DNA from: Neisseria wadsworthii 9715
GTDB lineage: Bacteria; Pseudomonadota; Gammaproteobacteria; Burkholderiales; Neisseriaceae
NCBI RefSeq assembly: GCF_000227765.1
Contig: NZ_JH165159.1
Coordinates: 25,300-89,299 of the forward strand
Direction of reading: 5' to 3'
Length of the DNA: 64,000 nt
The notes beneath the pieces were generated by a model, which was not told the origin of the DNA, searched no databases, and was given only the letters and a program-made list of their open reading frames with translations. Below, piece after piece: positions 39,359 through 48,659 of this stretch; within the stretch, counting starts at the first letter, position 1, and each line of letters starts with the position of its first letter. Both the position numbers and the translations under genes were made by a program.

Positions 39359-41193
39359 CAGAAACGGGTTCCTAAGCTGATGTGCCAGCGGATTTTTTTA
39401 TCCTGATGGCCATAGGCGATGTCAAATGAGAAAGGAGCGACGGGGCTGAACCAGCGCACGCCCAAGCCGGTGCCGTGTTTCAGGTTCATGGATTTAAAGT
39501 TATGGGCAACATCACCCATATCATGGAACACGGCAGCTGCAAAATCTTTACCGATCGGATATTGGTACTCCAAGCTGGCTACTGCCAAAGCACGCTCCGG
39601 CAACACGGAATTGTTGGGGCCTTCCAGACCTATGCTGTCAAGCTCGTAGCCGCGCACCGAACCGGCACCGCCGGTACGGAACTGCAAAGTAGACGGCACT
39701 TCCTCATCGTCTCTGGCATACACATAACCGAGCTGGCCGCGTGCAATGAATGTGCCGTATTTTTTCTCTTCCGGCGTAAAGTAATAGCCTGCCGAGGCAG
39801 TAACACGCTGCACGGAAGTAGAAGACAAAAGTTTACCTACTGAAGTGCCGATCTTGCCGTCGAGATAATAACCGTTGGCCGGGCGCAGCAGGGTTTCGAT
39901 GTTCTGGCGCCGCCAAGAAGCAGTTAGCATAGTGGCGGCGCTACGGCCCAAGTCGTAATTGGTGTCGGGCACCCTGCGGTTCTCATTAATATGCTCGACA
40001 CCAAGGCGAGATTCAATGCCGTTACGGTCGCGCACATACCATACGCCGGTAGTCAGTGCTTTTTTCTCCAGATTTTGTGTGGTCGAACGGTTATAGGAAA
40101 GATTGGAAGTCCAATATTTACCGTTGCTCTTGCGCGGCTGGCTGATACCCACGGCCACTGTGGTTTCGTATTTATCGTAATCAAATACAGCGGATCCGAC
40201 ATAGCCGCGGTTCAACAGGTTGTAATGGTCGTAACCCATACGGATGCCCGGGCCGTATTCGGAATCGTAACGTAAACCCATTTCGAATTTCTGGCGCTTC
40301 ATTTCGTTTACGCTAACCTTTACCGGAACGTGGTCGCCCTGCATATTATTGAAATCCGGATAAACCGATGCACCGGAATAATGGCTGTCTTGCTCAAGCG
40401 CCTGCTGATAATCCAACAGTTTATCAAGGTCATAAGGATTGCCCGGTTTGAACTGCGCTAAGCCGCGTGCCACGCTTTCCGGATAACGCTCTACGCCAGT
40501 GATGTCGATTTCACCGAAATAAATCGGCTGTTTGCTGTCTACTTCGATACTCAAATCGGCTTTATTGGTATTGGGATTAATCAAAGCCTCTGTTTTAGAC
40601 AATTGCGCCAGCGGGTATTTTTTACGCACTACGGCAGAAAGCACGGAATTTTTACTGCTGCTCCAGCCGGATTGTTCAAAAGGTGCACCCACGGGCAATG
40701 CCCAATCGGCCAGCGCCCTTTTGTAATACACACCCAATTCGCTATCGGACACTATTTGGCCGGCCAATGCCACATTTACATTGTCGATTTGGGTGCGCGG
40801 GCCGGTTTTCACGTCTACACGGTAACCTTCTCCCTGCGGCACCACATCCACCTTACCATTGAAATAACCTTTGGTTTTCAGCATAGTCTGTACATCATTG
40901 GGCGCATCTTCCGCCAGAAAACCTACTTGCTCTTTATCCAGATTTTCTTGCTGCTGCTCAGTAATCAGCGGCAGGTGCTCTTGCAGCATTTCTTTAACTT
41001 CTTCATCGTCGGAGCTGATTTGAACAGGGTATTTCGGTTCCAGTTTCCGCCCCTCAGTATCTTCAGGCTCATAGTGGCTGGCAACGGGCACGGCAACATA
41101 ATCTTCGGCTTTGGGTTCAAAGACGGGCTCTGCAAACGCCTGGCGGCAAGCGAGTGTGAGAATGGTAAGAGTGAGGGCGGTATGCGGTTTCAT
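39358..41193 (-). CDS. tamA: Translocation and assembly module subunit TamA
   Basis: An Omp85-family outer-membrane protein. The 611-residue form starts at 41193 with signal peptide MKPHTALTLTILTLACRQAFA. POTRA-like domains follow (residues about 60-280, including PIYFGEIDITGVERYP), then a 16-strand barrel with the Omp85 motif VRGYELDSIGLEGPN and the final strand IRWHISLGTRF ending in Phe, the usual outer-membrane targeting residue. An in-frame ATG at 41223 would disrupt the signal peptide. Operon with tamB. Confidence 0.95.
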   Translation of the reverse strand: MKPHTALTLTILTLACRQAFAEPVFEPKAEDYVAVPVASHYEPEDTEGRKLEPKYPVQISSDDEEVKEMLQEHLPLITEQQQENLDKEQVGFLAEDAPNDVQTMLKTKGYFNGKVDVVPQGEGYRVDVKTGPRTQIDNVNVALAGQIVSDSELGVYYKRALADWALPVGAPFEQSGWSSSKNSVLSAVVRKKYPLAQLSKTEALINPNTNKADLSIEVDSKQPIYFGEIDITGVERYPESVARGLAQFKPGNPYDLDKLLDYQQALEQDSHYSGASVYPDFNNMQGDHVPVKVSVNEMKRQKFEMGLRYDSEYGPGIRMGYDHYNLLNRGYVGSAVFDYDKYETTVAVGISQPRKSNGKYWTSNLSYNRSTTQNLEKKALTTGVWYVRDRNGIESRLGVEHINENRRVPDTNYDLGRSAATMLTASWRRQNIETLLRPANGYYLDGKIGTSVGKLLSSTSVQRVTASAGYYFTPEEKKYGTFIARGQLGYVYARDDEEVPSTLQFRTGGAGSVRGYELDSIGLEGPNNSVLPERALAVASLEYQYPIGKDFAAAVFHDMGDVAHNFKSMNLKHGTGLGVRWFSPVAPFSFDIAYGHQDKKIRWHISLGTRF

Positions 41194-41280
41194 GAGTCTC
41201 TGATGCGTGTTTCGCGAAAACACCGGTTTATTTCTTTAAGAATGCGGGAAATTTTAGCATTGTTTTCAAGGCTTGTAATG

Positions 41281-41328
41281 TATATGCCTGTCTGAAAACG
41301 GATTCCGGCGCTTTCAGACAGGCATATG
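41281..41328. terminator. Uptake-sequence inverted pair
   Basis: TATATGCCTGTCTGAAA faces its complement across about 15 bases, between tamA and the DUF302 lipoprotein gene. A single inverted copy follows near 41419, just after the lipoprotein stop. Confidence 0.6.
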
Positions 41329-41446
41329 TTTCATGCAAATTGTTTCCGGCACTTCTGAATAAACAGTTTCTGACCATGAAGTAAATATTGGCAGAAAAAT
41401 CACGCCTAGCCGAATCTTTTCAGACAGGCATTGCTGCTTGACCCGA

Positions 41447-41941
41447 TTATTCGGTTACCGTTTTGGCAATCAGCTTTTCGGCGTTTGCCAGCGTGTTTTC
41501 AACATCTTGATAATGGATTTTACTGCCTTCGATTAACGCCCGGGTGTCGTTATAGACCACTTTTACCGCACCGTCCGTTTCGGTAATCAACACGCGCAAC
41601 GGCAATTGCAATGCAAACTCAGGGTCTTTGACCATAAGGGGCGTACCGGCTTTCGGTGTGCCGAACACAATCACTTTTGCCGGCTGCATCTGCAGGCCGT
41701 TTTGCTGCGCTGCCGCTTGATGGTCGATAACGGTAAAAATCTTCATTCCTTTAGATTTTACGGCCTGTTCAAGGCGGTTTACCGTTTCATCAAAGCTGTA
41801 TTTGCTGACCAACGTGTGTGTGGTGTTCATTGTTTGTTTGTGCTCGCTGTGTTGTGCAGAATGTTGGGCTTTAGGCGTGTGGGCACAGGCGGACAGCGCA
41901 GCCGCCGCCAGCAGCAGGAAAATCGGTTTCATTAATTTCAT
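41447..41941 (-). CDS. DUF302 lipoprotein
   Basis: The 164-residue protein has a signal with lipobox LSAC (Cys19), then a His-rich linker (HTPKAQHSAQHSEHKQ), then one DUF302 domain (SKYSFDETVNRLEQAVKSKGMKIFTVIDH...VLITETDGAVKVVYND). DUF302 proteins are small alpha/beta proteins often found near sulphur and redox genes; the biochemical role is unknown. It lies about 50 bases downstream of the broken rhodanese gene on the same strand, so the two were probably one unit. Confidence 0.85.
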   Translation of the reverse strand: MKLMKPIFLLLAAAALSACAHTPKAQHSAQHSEHKQTMNTTHTLVSKYSFDETVNRLEQAVKSKGMKIFTVIDHQAAAQQNGLQMQPAKVIVFGTPKAGTPLMVKDPEFALQLPLRVLITETDGAVKVVYNDTRALIEGSKIHYQDVENTLANAEKLIAKTVTE

Positions 41942-41990
41942 TTTCGTTTCTCTTTGTTAAATTAAAAGCAAACCCGAGGCGGTACCACGG

Positions 41991-42356
41991 TTAGCGGATA
42001 CCTTGCCGACGCAAATCCTGATAACCGCCGTGATTGGTTATATCAGTATAGCCGAGATCCTGTAATTGCTTTATGGCAATTTCAGCGCGGCGGCCACTGC
42101 GGCAATAAAGGTTAATCGGGGCATGTTTGTCGGGGCTGACACTGTGAATCCGCCCGGTGATTTGGTCAACGGGGATATTGAGCGCGCCTTCTATATTACC
42201 TGTTTTAAACTCTTCCGGCGTACGCACATCAATCTAAATGCCTTTTGCTTTGGCCGCCTGCCCGGCCGGCGCGACAGACGCTTGCGGCGTTTTGGCCTGA
42301 ATCCCGGCAGAAACCAGCAGAGCCGAAGCAGTTAAGATAACCAGCAGCAGCTTCAA
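41991..42356 (-). pseudogene. Periplasmic rhodanese (PspE-like) interrupted by an amber codon
   Basis: From a TTG at 42356, preceded by GGAG six bases upstream, the frame encodes a signal peptide (KLLLVILTASALLVSAGIQA) and a linker. It meets TAG at 42234-42236 and then continues IDVRTPEEF through the rhodanese domain to 41991. Family members normally read W-I-D-V-R-T at this point, so TGG to TAG is the likely change. The active-site loop LYCRSGRRAEIA is intact. The downstream part alone (from an internal ATG-free region) would lack the signal peptide. Without amber suppression the gene is inactive. Confidence 0.75.
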
Positions 42357-42439
42357 TGCCTACTCCTTAATACATGTTTGAAAGCTTCAATGGTAAAACC
42401 AAAACATTGGAAAATCAAAATGTGTTTTCTCTAAAACAG

Positions 42440-42475
42440 CCATGCCTGTCTGAAAAGGCTTTCAGACAGGCATGG
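42440..42475. terminator. Uptake-sequence inverted pair upstream of sstT
   Basis: CCATGCCTGTCTGAAA faces its complement with a 4-base loop, in the divergent region between the rhodanese remnant and sstT. Confidence 0.65.
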
Positions 42476-42562
42476 CCATCGGGCATTTACTTTACGGACA
42501 ATTATGTTTTATTTACAATGGCAACTTAATCTTTACATTCGTTATAATTATGAGGAGCGGTT

Positions 42563-43810
42563 ATGGCTACCGGAAATCCTGTCATTGATGCTGTAAACCG
42601 CGTCAGCTTGGTTCAGCAGATTATTATCGGTTTGTTATTCGGCGTGGCTTTAGGCTACCTTGCCAACCCGGACGTGGGCATCATCCCCATATCTGCAGTG
42701 CCTTTGCTGTCGCTTTTGGGCAGTATGTTTGTCGGTGCGCTCAAAGCAGTTGCACCGATTCTAGTGTTTGTGTTGGTAACTTCCGCCATTGCCAGCCACC
42801 AAAGAGGCCGCGAAGCACACATTAAGCCAATTCTCCTGCTTTATATTATCGGCACATTCAGCGCCGCCGCAGTAGCAGTGGCTGCCAGTTTTCTGTTTCC
42901 AAGCGAAATCGCATTGGTGCAGCACGAAGTATCGAACACCCCGCCTGCCGGTATCGGCGAGGTATTGAAAACCTTGCTGATGAACTTGGTGGCCAACCCG
43001 ATTAATGCGATTGCCAATGCCAATTATGTAGGTATTCTGATGTGGGCATTACTACTGGGATTCGCCCTGCGTCATGCAGTTGACAGCACGCGCATGATGA
43101 TTGCCGATCTGGCTGCTGCCGTAGCCAAAATCGTGGGGTGGATTATCCGCTTCGCACCACTGGGCATTTTCGGCCTGGTTGCCGAAATGGTTGCCACTTC
43201 CGGTATCTCCGGCTTACTCAGCTATTTCAAAGTGTTGGCTGTATTGGTGCTGTGTATGGTGTTTATCGCATTGGTAGTCAACCCGATTATCGTATGGTGG
43301 AAAATCCGCAAAAATCCTTATCCGCTGGTGTTTACCTGCCTGCGTGAAAGCGGCATCACCGCATTCTTCACACGCTCTTCCGCTGCCAATATTCCGGTTA
43401 ACATGGCTTTGTGCAAAAAATTGAATCTGCACGAAGATACTTATTCCGTGTCTATTCCTCTAGGAGCCACCATCAACATGGCAGGCGCAGCGATTACGAT
43501 CACGGTGCTCTCGCTGGCTGCGGCATACACTGAAGGCGTTCAGGTCGACTTTATGACCGCTCTCTTGTTAAGCCTAGTCGCCACCATCAGTGCTTGCGGC
43601 GCTTCCGGTGTAGCAGGAGGCTCTCTGCTGCTGATTCCATTGGCATGCAACCTATTAGGTATTTCCAACGATGTAGCAATGCAGGTTGTAGGCGTAGGCT
43701 TTGCTATCGGCGTGGTACAGGATTCTTGCGAAACTGCGTTGAATTCTTCTACCGACGTGCTTTTCACTGCCGCCGCCGATATGGGCCGCCAGCGCACCGG
43801 CCATCTCTAG
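42563..43810 (+). CDS. sstT: Serine/threonine:sodium symporter SstT
   Basis: A 415-residue inner-membrane carrier of the dicarboxylate/amino acid:cation (DAACS) family. It has about eight membrane helices plus re-entrant hairpins and the motifs [14 protein letters not shown]-like serine-rich loop ([16 protein letters not shown]), [14 protein letters not shown] and the C-terminal [22 protein letters not shown] lies 7 bases before the ATG. It is a single gene ended by the hairpin at 43881. Confidence 0.95.
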   Translation: MATGNPVIDAVNRVSLVQQIIIGLLFGVALGYLANPDVGIIPISAVPLLSLLGSMFVGALKAVAPILVFVLVTSAIASHQRGREAHIKPILLLYIIGTFSAAAVAVAASFLFPSEIALVQHEVSNTPPAGIGEVLKTLLMNLVANPINAIANANYVGILMWALLLGFALRHAVDSTRMMIADLAAAVAKIVGWIIRFAPLGIFGLVAEMVATSGISGLLSYFKVLAVLVLCMVFIALVVNPIIVWWKIRKNPYPLVFTCLRESGITAFFTRSSAANIPVNMALCKKLNLHEDTYSVSIPLGATINMAGAAITITVLSLAAAYTEGVQVDFMTALLLSLVATISACGASGVAGGSLLLIPLACNLLGISNDVAMQVVGVGFAIGVVQDSCETALNSSTDVLFTAAADMGRQRTGHL

Positions 43811-43880
43811 ATAGAGCTGTAAAAGATTCGGTTTCATAGTGATATGGCAAAATCAAGCTAAAATCCCAACTAGTCTGCAC

Positions 43881-43915
43881 AAATGCCTGTCTGAAATTTA
43901 TTCAGACAGGCATTT
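43881..43915. terminator. Uptake-sequence inverted pair after sstT
   Basis: AAATGCCTGTCTGAA faces its complement with a short loop, 70 bases beyond the sstT stop. Confidence 0.7.
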
Positions 43916-44107
43916 GTAATTTTTATGAATCAAACTTAAATCCATCACAATAATTTTTTGGCTGTGAAACTTAATAACCACAAGATATTGCCAGCCTGAT
44001 TACCGCACCAACCACACAATCTTCAGCCTGATTTTTCATAATAATAATTAAACCCACCATCACAAACCGCCCCTAACATTTCCTGAATCTCTATTTCTTG
44101 CCATTTC

Positions 44108-44156
44108 TTGACTGATATCAATACAAAAAATGGTATTTTGTTACAAATAATTGTAA
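44108..44156 (+). promoter_or_regulatory. FNR-like site and TTACAA/TTGTAA palindrome before ldh
   Basis: TTGACTGATATCAA (44108-44121) matches nine of the ten fixed positions of the FNR/CRP-type consensus TTGAT-N4-ATCAA. Twenty bases on, TTACAA-ATAA-TTGTAA (44141-44156) is a perfect 6-4-6 inverted repeat, a likely second operator. A possible -10 (TAATAT, 44154-44159) would put the FNR-like site about 50 bases upstream of the start, suitable for activation. These sites were recognised by eye only. Confidence 0.5.
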
Positions 44157-44202
44157 TATAGTTTCATTAACTGATTTATTACGTATATTAAGGAGCAGCA
44201 AA

Positions 44203-45159
44203 ATGATTCGGAAAACAGGCAGCAAAGTTGTGATTATCGGCACGGGTGCCGTGGGCATCAGCTATGCTTTTGCTATGCTTAATCAAGGCGGCTGTGATGA
44301 GCTTGTGCTGATCGACTTAAACGAAAAGCGTGCACATGCGGAAGTGCGGGATTTACGCCACGGCGTGCTGTACGCGCCCACACCGATGAAAGTAACACAA
44401 GGCACATATGCCGACTGTGCAGATGCGGATATTGTGTGTATCTGCGCCGGCGTGCCACAACGCCCGGGCGAAACCCGTTTGGACTTGATTGATAACAACC
44501 TGAAAGTATTCCACAGCATCGTGGGCGAAGTAATGAATGTCGGTTTTGACGGCATTTTCTTGGTAGCCACCAACCCGGTAGACGTACTCTCGTATGCCAC
44601 TTGGAAATTCTCCGGCCTGCCCAAAGAGCGCGTGATTGGTTCGGGCACCATCTTGGATACCGCCCGTTTGTGCAACTGCTTGGGCAAAGCTTTCGGTGTG
44701 GCGCCCATCAGCGTGGATGCCCACATGATCGGCGAGCACGGCGACAGCGTGATTGCCGCTTGGAGCACCGCCAATATTGCCGGCATGTCACTACAAGAAG
44801 CATTGAAAAAACAGCCCGACGGCGAGGCGCGCATGGCAAAAATCCATGCGGATGTACGTGATGCGGCTTATTCCATCATCGAAGGCAAAGGCGCCACTTA
44901 CTACGGCATTGCGATGGGTTTGGCCTGTATTACCAAAGCGATTCTGCACAATCAAAACGTGGTGCTGACCATTTCCGCCCTGCTGGAAGGCGAATACGGC
45001 GAACATGATGTTTATATCGGCGTGCCTGCCGTTATCAATCGCCAAGGTATTGTCCGCGTGATTGAAAAACCGCTTGATGAAACAGAAGCAGTTCAATTTA
45101 CAAAATCCGCCAATATTCTGCGTGATTATCAGCAAAAAGTCGGCGAATATTTGAAATAA
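44203..45159 (+). CDS. ldh: NAD-dependent L-lactate dehydrogenase
   Basis: Interconverts pyruvate and L-lactate with NADH. The 318-residue protein has the Rossmann loop GTGAVG (residues 13-18), Q86 in the VPQRPGETR substrate-specificity loop (Gln selects lactate, Arg would select malate), R92, D152 and R155 of LDTARL, and proton-transfer H179 in GEHGDS. AGGAG lies 8 bases before the ATG. This soluble fermentative type is common in Firmicutes and unexpected in Neisseria, which usually use membrane flavin lactate dehydrogenases. It is followed by a lactate permease gene. Confidence 0.92.
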   Translation: MIRKTGSKVVIIGTGAVGISYAFAMLNQGGCDELVLIDLNEKRAHAEVRDLRHGVLYAPTPMKVTQGTYADCADADIVCICAGVPQRPGETRLDLIDNNLKVFHSIVGEVMNVGFDGIFLVATNPVDVLSYATWKFSGLPKERVIGSGTILDTARLCNCLGKAFGVAPISVDAHMIGEHGDSVIAAWSTANIAGMSLQEALKKQPDGEARMAKIHADVRDAAYSIIEGKGATYYGIAMGLACITKAILHNQNVVLTISALLEGEYGEHDVYIGVPAVINRQGIVRVIEKPLDETEAVQFTKSANILRDYQQKVGEYLK

Positions 45160-45323
45160 TCAAACCACTGTAAGCTGTGAAGTCAAACCCATACAAGGCG
45201 GATGCGCCGCACAAACAATACTTGCATGACAACCGCACCCGCCTGACATTAAAGCTTCCCGGTAATTTAGCTGTTATGTTCCGTATGGCCCGTTTCCGCT
45301 TCATTTAATTAAGGAAGATAAAC

Positions 45324-46909
45324 ATGTTTTCCCCCACATTCGATCCCCTAGGCAACATCTGGCTTTCCGCCGCTGTTGCTTCCGTTCCTATTATCCTCTT
45401 TCTGCTCAGCCTGACCGTGTTGAAAATGAAAGGTATCCATGCCGCTTTGCTCACACTAGTGGTAACTTTGGTGCTTTCGTTTTTCCCCTTTGCCCTGCCC
45501 GTTAATGTAGCAGTTGCTTCCGTGGTACAAGGCATTGTGCAGGGTATGTGGCCTATCGGTTATATCATCATCATGGCGGTTTGGCTCTACAAGCTCACCG
45601 TGGCTTCCGGCAAATTTGAAGTGATCAAAGGCAGCCTTGCCATGATTTCGCCCGACCAACGCATCCAGCTGCTGCTGATCGCATTCTGCTTCGGCGCATT
45701 CCTCGAAGGCGCGGCAGGCTTCGGCGTACCGATTGCCATCTGCGGCGTGATGCTGGCGGCATTAGGCTTTAATCCTTTACAAGCAGCGATGCTGTGTTTG
45801 ATTGCCAACGCGGCTTCCGGCGCATTCGGTGCCATCGGTATCCCGGTTGCGATTATTGATACCTTCCATTTGGAAGGCGTAACTGCGATGGATGTTTCCA
45901 AAGCCACCAATACCACGCTGCCTTTTATTGCGGCAAGCGTACCGTTTTTGCTGGTATGGATTATCGACGGTTTCAAAGGCATTAAGGAAACGCTGCCTGC
46001 GCTGTTGGTTACTTCCGGGGTGTTTACTTCATGCCAGATGGCTGTAACGTATTTTGTCGGCCCCGAATTGGCCGATATCCTGCCGCCTTTGTTGTCTTTA
46101 ATCGCACTGGCCGCACTGTCAACCAAATGGCAGCCGAAAAACATCTTCCGCATCTCACCGGAAGACAAAGAAGAAACAGCCCGCCATTCGTTCAGCGCCA
46201 TCATTTCCGCTTGGTCGCCGTTCTATATCCTCAGTGCATTCGTGATTGTGTGGAGCATGCCGTTTTTCAAAGCCTTGTTCAAACCCGATGCGCCTCTGAC
46301 TTTTACCAACCTGAATTGGACACTGGCTGCAGCCGGTGATCAAAAAATCACGGTCGGCTTAGGTTTGATCAATTCAACCGGCACCGCAATTTTACTGGCC
46401 GTGCTGGCCACCATTCTGGTTTCCGGCAAATCGCTGGGCGTAGCGCGCGCAGTAACCGACCTGAAAAAACCTGCAAGGAATTATGGCTTTCCATCGCCAC
46501 CATCTGCTTCATTCTTGCCATTGCCAAGCTCACTACTTACACCGGCATGACTAAAGCATTGGCAGAAGCCGTTGCCGTAACCGGCGGCGTATTCCCGCTG
46601 CTCTCGCCCGTGTTAGGTTGGATCGGCGTATTTATGACCGGATCAGTTGTGAATAACAACACCTTGTTCGCACCGGTGCAATCCATTGTTGCACAGCACT
46701 TAAGCATCGATCCTGCCCTGCTGGTGCAAGCCAATACCGCAGGCGGCACAATGGCGAAACTGGTGTCACCGCAATCTATTGCCATTGCCACGGCTGCCGT
46801 AGGCAAAGCAGGCCAAGAATCCGCCTTGCTGAAAATGACCTTAAAATACAGTATCGGACTATTGATATTCGTGTGTATCTGGACATTCGTTTTGGCATCT
46901 TTACTCTAA
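45324..46909 (+). pseudogene. lctP: L-lactate permease with a frameshift
   Basis: The first 380 or so codons (start 45324) encode the LctP family N-terminal domain (FGAFLEGAAGFGVPIAICGVML near residue 120). At about 46472-46476, in CCTGCAAGGAATTATGG, the frame shifts and ends at 46550. Restoring one base, for example a third A, gives KPAKELWLSIATICFILAIAKL and continues to 46909 as family C-terminus (SPVLGWIGVFMTGSVVNNNTLFAP...NTAGGTMAKLVSPQSIAIA). The repaired protein would have 528 residues, close to the usual LctP length. Either a true one-base loss or a sequencing error. No second translation start can be supported for the C-terminal piece. Confidence 0.85.
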
Positions 46910-46922
46910 GCCAAATAAAAAC

Positions 46923-46953
46923 AATGCCTGTCTGAATTTTTCAGACAGGCATT
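46923..46953. terminator. Uptake-sequence inverted pair after lctP
   Basis: AATGCCTGTCTGAA faces its complement with a 5-base T-rich loop, 14 bases beyond the lctP stop. Confidence 0.75.
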
Positions 46954-47122
46954 TTTCTTAATTAAACAAACATATATAGCCAATCAAATTGCATTAACAC
47001 AAGACGGCAAGCCGCACAGACTTGTTTATTTTTTAAGCTTTTCGGTTATAGATAAAACCCAAATTTACACAGGATTTCGCTATAATCCCCGAAAATTCAA
47101 CCCTGATAAACCACACAATCTA

Positions 47123-47821
47123 ATGAAAAAAATCCTTTTTCTTTCCGCCGGCCTATTGAGCCTGCTGTTGAGCCAGCAAACTCTGGCGCGAACCAACTAC
47201 ATCTGTCAACTAAACGGCAAAGCCGTCTACACCACCCAAAGAATCAACAACACCTGCCAAATATCCGAAATGAACGGCATCTCCGAAGAAACCGTATCGG
47301 TAGAGCGCACCTCCACACCCAGCATGGCAGAAATCATGGGCAAAACTCCTGCCACCATTGCATTGAATACCCAGGTAGAACTTTACGGCGAGCCCTCTTT
47401 CAATTTCGCCACCATCAACGAAACCGACAAAATCGCCCAAATCTGGGAAAAAGAACAATTCGGTTCCTACGACGACATCAAAATCATGCCGCGTGCCGAC
47501 ATTGAAAAACCGGCTGACATGAACGTGAAAATCCGCAACCAACCAATCGATAAAAGCAAAACCCCTGCTTCACGCTCCGTGCAAACCAATACCCGTATGC
47601 CGGCAAACTACAAACCCCTTCCGCCGCCCAAACCCAAGCTGACCCGCAAGCAGATTCTCCAGCGCGAAATTGCCAGCGAGCAGGCCGCACTCATCAGAGC
47701 ACAAGCCCAACTCGAACGCGCGCGCAAGTCCGGCGGCGACACCTCCGGATTGGAGCAAACGGTTCGCGACCGCCAAGCCAACGTGCGTGCCATTCAAAAT
47801 GAATTGAAACGCCAAAGATAA
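47123..47821 (+). CDS. Secreted protein with DUF4124-like N-terminus and coiled-coil tail
   Basis: The 232-residue protein has a signal peptide (cleavage after TLA, about residue 22) and a short segment NYICQLNGKAVYTTQRINNTCQI with two cysteines, resembling DUF4124. A middle of unknown fold follows, then a Pro-rich stretch (KPLPPPKPKLTRK) and a C-terminal alpha-helical coiled coil (residues about 180-232) rich in Arg, Glu and Gln. Function unknown. No clear ribosome binding site precedes the ATG, although the signal peptide fixes the start. Confidence 0.8.
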   Translation: MKKILFLSAGLLSLLLSQQTLARTNYICQLNGKAVYTTQRINNTCQISEMNGISEETVSVERTSTPSMAEIMGKTPATIALNTQVELYGEPSFNFATINETDKIAQIWEKEQFGSYDDIKIMPRADIEKPADMNVKIRNQPIDKSKTPASRSVQTNTRMPANYKPLPPPKPKLTRKQILQREIASEQAALIRAQAQLERARKSGGDTSGLEQTVRDRQANVRAIQNELKRQR

Positions 47822-47836
47822 GGCTGCTTTACATAC

Positions 47837-47871
47837 AAATGCCTGTCTGAAATTTTTTCAGACAGGCATTG
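47837..47871. terminator. Uptake-sequence inverted pair
   Basis: CAAATGCCTGTCTGAAA faces its complement with a short T-rich loop, 16 bases after the stop of the DUF4124-like gene. Confidence 0.75.
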
Positions 47872-47890
47872 TTTGGTTATTGTTTGGTTT

Positions 47891-48195
47891 AAGTATAGTG
47901 GGTTAACTTCAAATTTGAAATTTGGTATGGCAACGCGCGTTTTTAATTTCTATATTTCGTTTTTTTAAGATTGCGCTTTATGGCCGCGCGGCCACTTACT
48001 TGCTTTGCTTCGCCAAAGAAAGGCGACCGTAGTTACCGGTTTGCTGCGCAAACCGCCCTCACTGCGCGAGCTTTTCGGAGCGGCCTTGCTTCCCCGAAAA
48101 CCCCGCTCCGTTCGACGGCGCCAGCGGGCAGGCAGCAATAGCCAAGATTTGCTAATGATTTAAGTATATGATTTTTTTTAGTTGATTCATTATAA
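47891..48195. repeat. GC-rich repeat copy 1 flanked by MITE-like ends
   Basis: The core, 47965-48155, starts TAAGATTGCGCTTTATGGCC and contains GGCCGCGCGGCC, a TTTGCTTCGCCAAAGAAAG hairpin and CCAGCGGGCAGGCAGCAATAGCC. It is about 85-90 percent identical by eye to 49473-49706. On the left is AGTATAGTGGGTTAAC (47891-47906, a Correia-like end); on the right is TTAGTTGATTCATTATAA. No reading frame in it can be supported as a gene. Similar GC-rich palindromic repeats are dispersed in many proteobacteria. Confidence 0.75.
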
Positions 48196-48212
48196 GCCGT
48201 GTCCAATCAGAT

Positions 48213-48449
48213 TTAAACCACAATTGCTCCGAAAGAATCCGTCGGTTTAAACGCAGCCAGAATACCTTCGATGATGCCGATCACAGTGGGAATAAACGTC
48301 CAGCTCAGCAAGAAATAAAGTATGCCCATCCACACACGGCCGGCGCAGAACTTATGCACGCCGAACGTGCCAAACAAAAGCGCCATGGCCACATACAGAG
48401 CTTTATTACAGGTGTGGGGATAGGTTGCGGCGTAAGAAACCGTTTGCAT
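48213..48449 (-). CDS. TM2 domain protein
   Basis: The 78-residue membrane protein consists of one TM2 domain: two hydrophobic helices (KALYVAMALLFGTFGVHKFCAGRVWMG and ILYFLLSWTFIPTVIGIIEGILA) joined by the typical GVHKFCAGR turn. The domain is widespread and its role in bacteria is unclear. A purine-rich AAAGGAAATCC leader lies before the ATG. Confidence 0.85.
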   Translation of the reverse strand: MQTVSYAATYPHTCNKALYVAMALLFGTFGVHKFCAGRVWMGILYFLLSWTFIPTVIGIIEGILAAFKPTDSFGAIVV

Positions 48450-48659
48450 GGTTGGATTTCCTTTTCAAATACATTCATAAAGGGGCATAACCGAAAAACT
48501 TACTCATCAGTCAAGTAGCGGCAAGGCAATATCGTAGGATATGAAGTTTTCTGGCTGTGATGGCCCGTTCGGCTTCCAATATTCCGTCTATCTCGCAGAT
48601 TTAAAGAGTTTTTTCAGTAAAGAAAAGCAAATGCAGCAAAATGCCTGTCTGAAGTCTTT

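Larger units (their letters stand above)
43811..44202. other. Intergenic region upstream of ldh
   Basis: This 392-base gap holds the sstT hairpin and an AT-rich stretch. The last 100 bases before ldh contain the FNR-like and palindromic operators listed separately. No gene was seen. Confidence 0.55.

Noticed and set aside
42543-42548. TATAAT before sstT taken as a promoter
   Set aside because: It is only 15 bases from the start codon, so the transcript would begin within the ribosome binding site. No -35 fits.
46547-46909. Independent small transporter gene
   Set aside because: The sequence is the direct continuation of the lactate permease family in another frame and lacks its own ribosome binding site.
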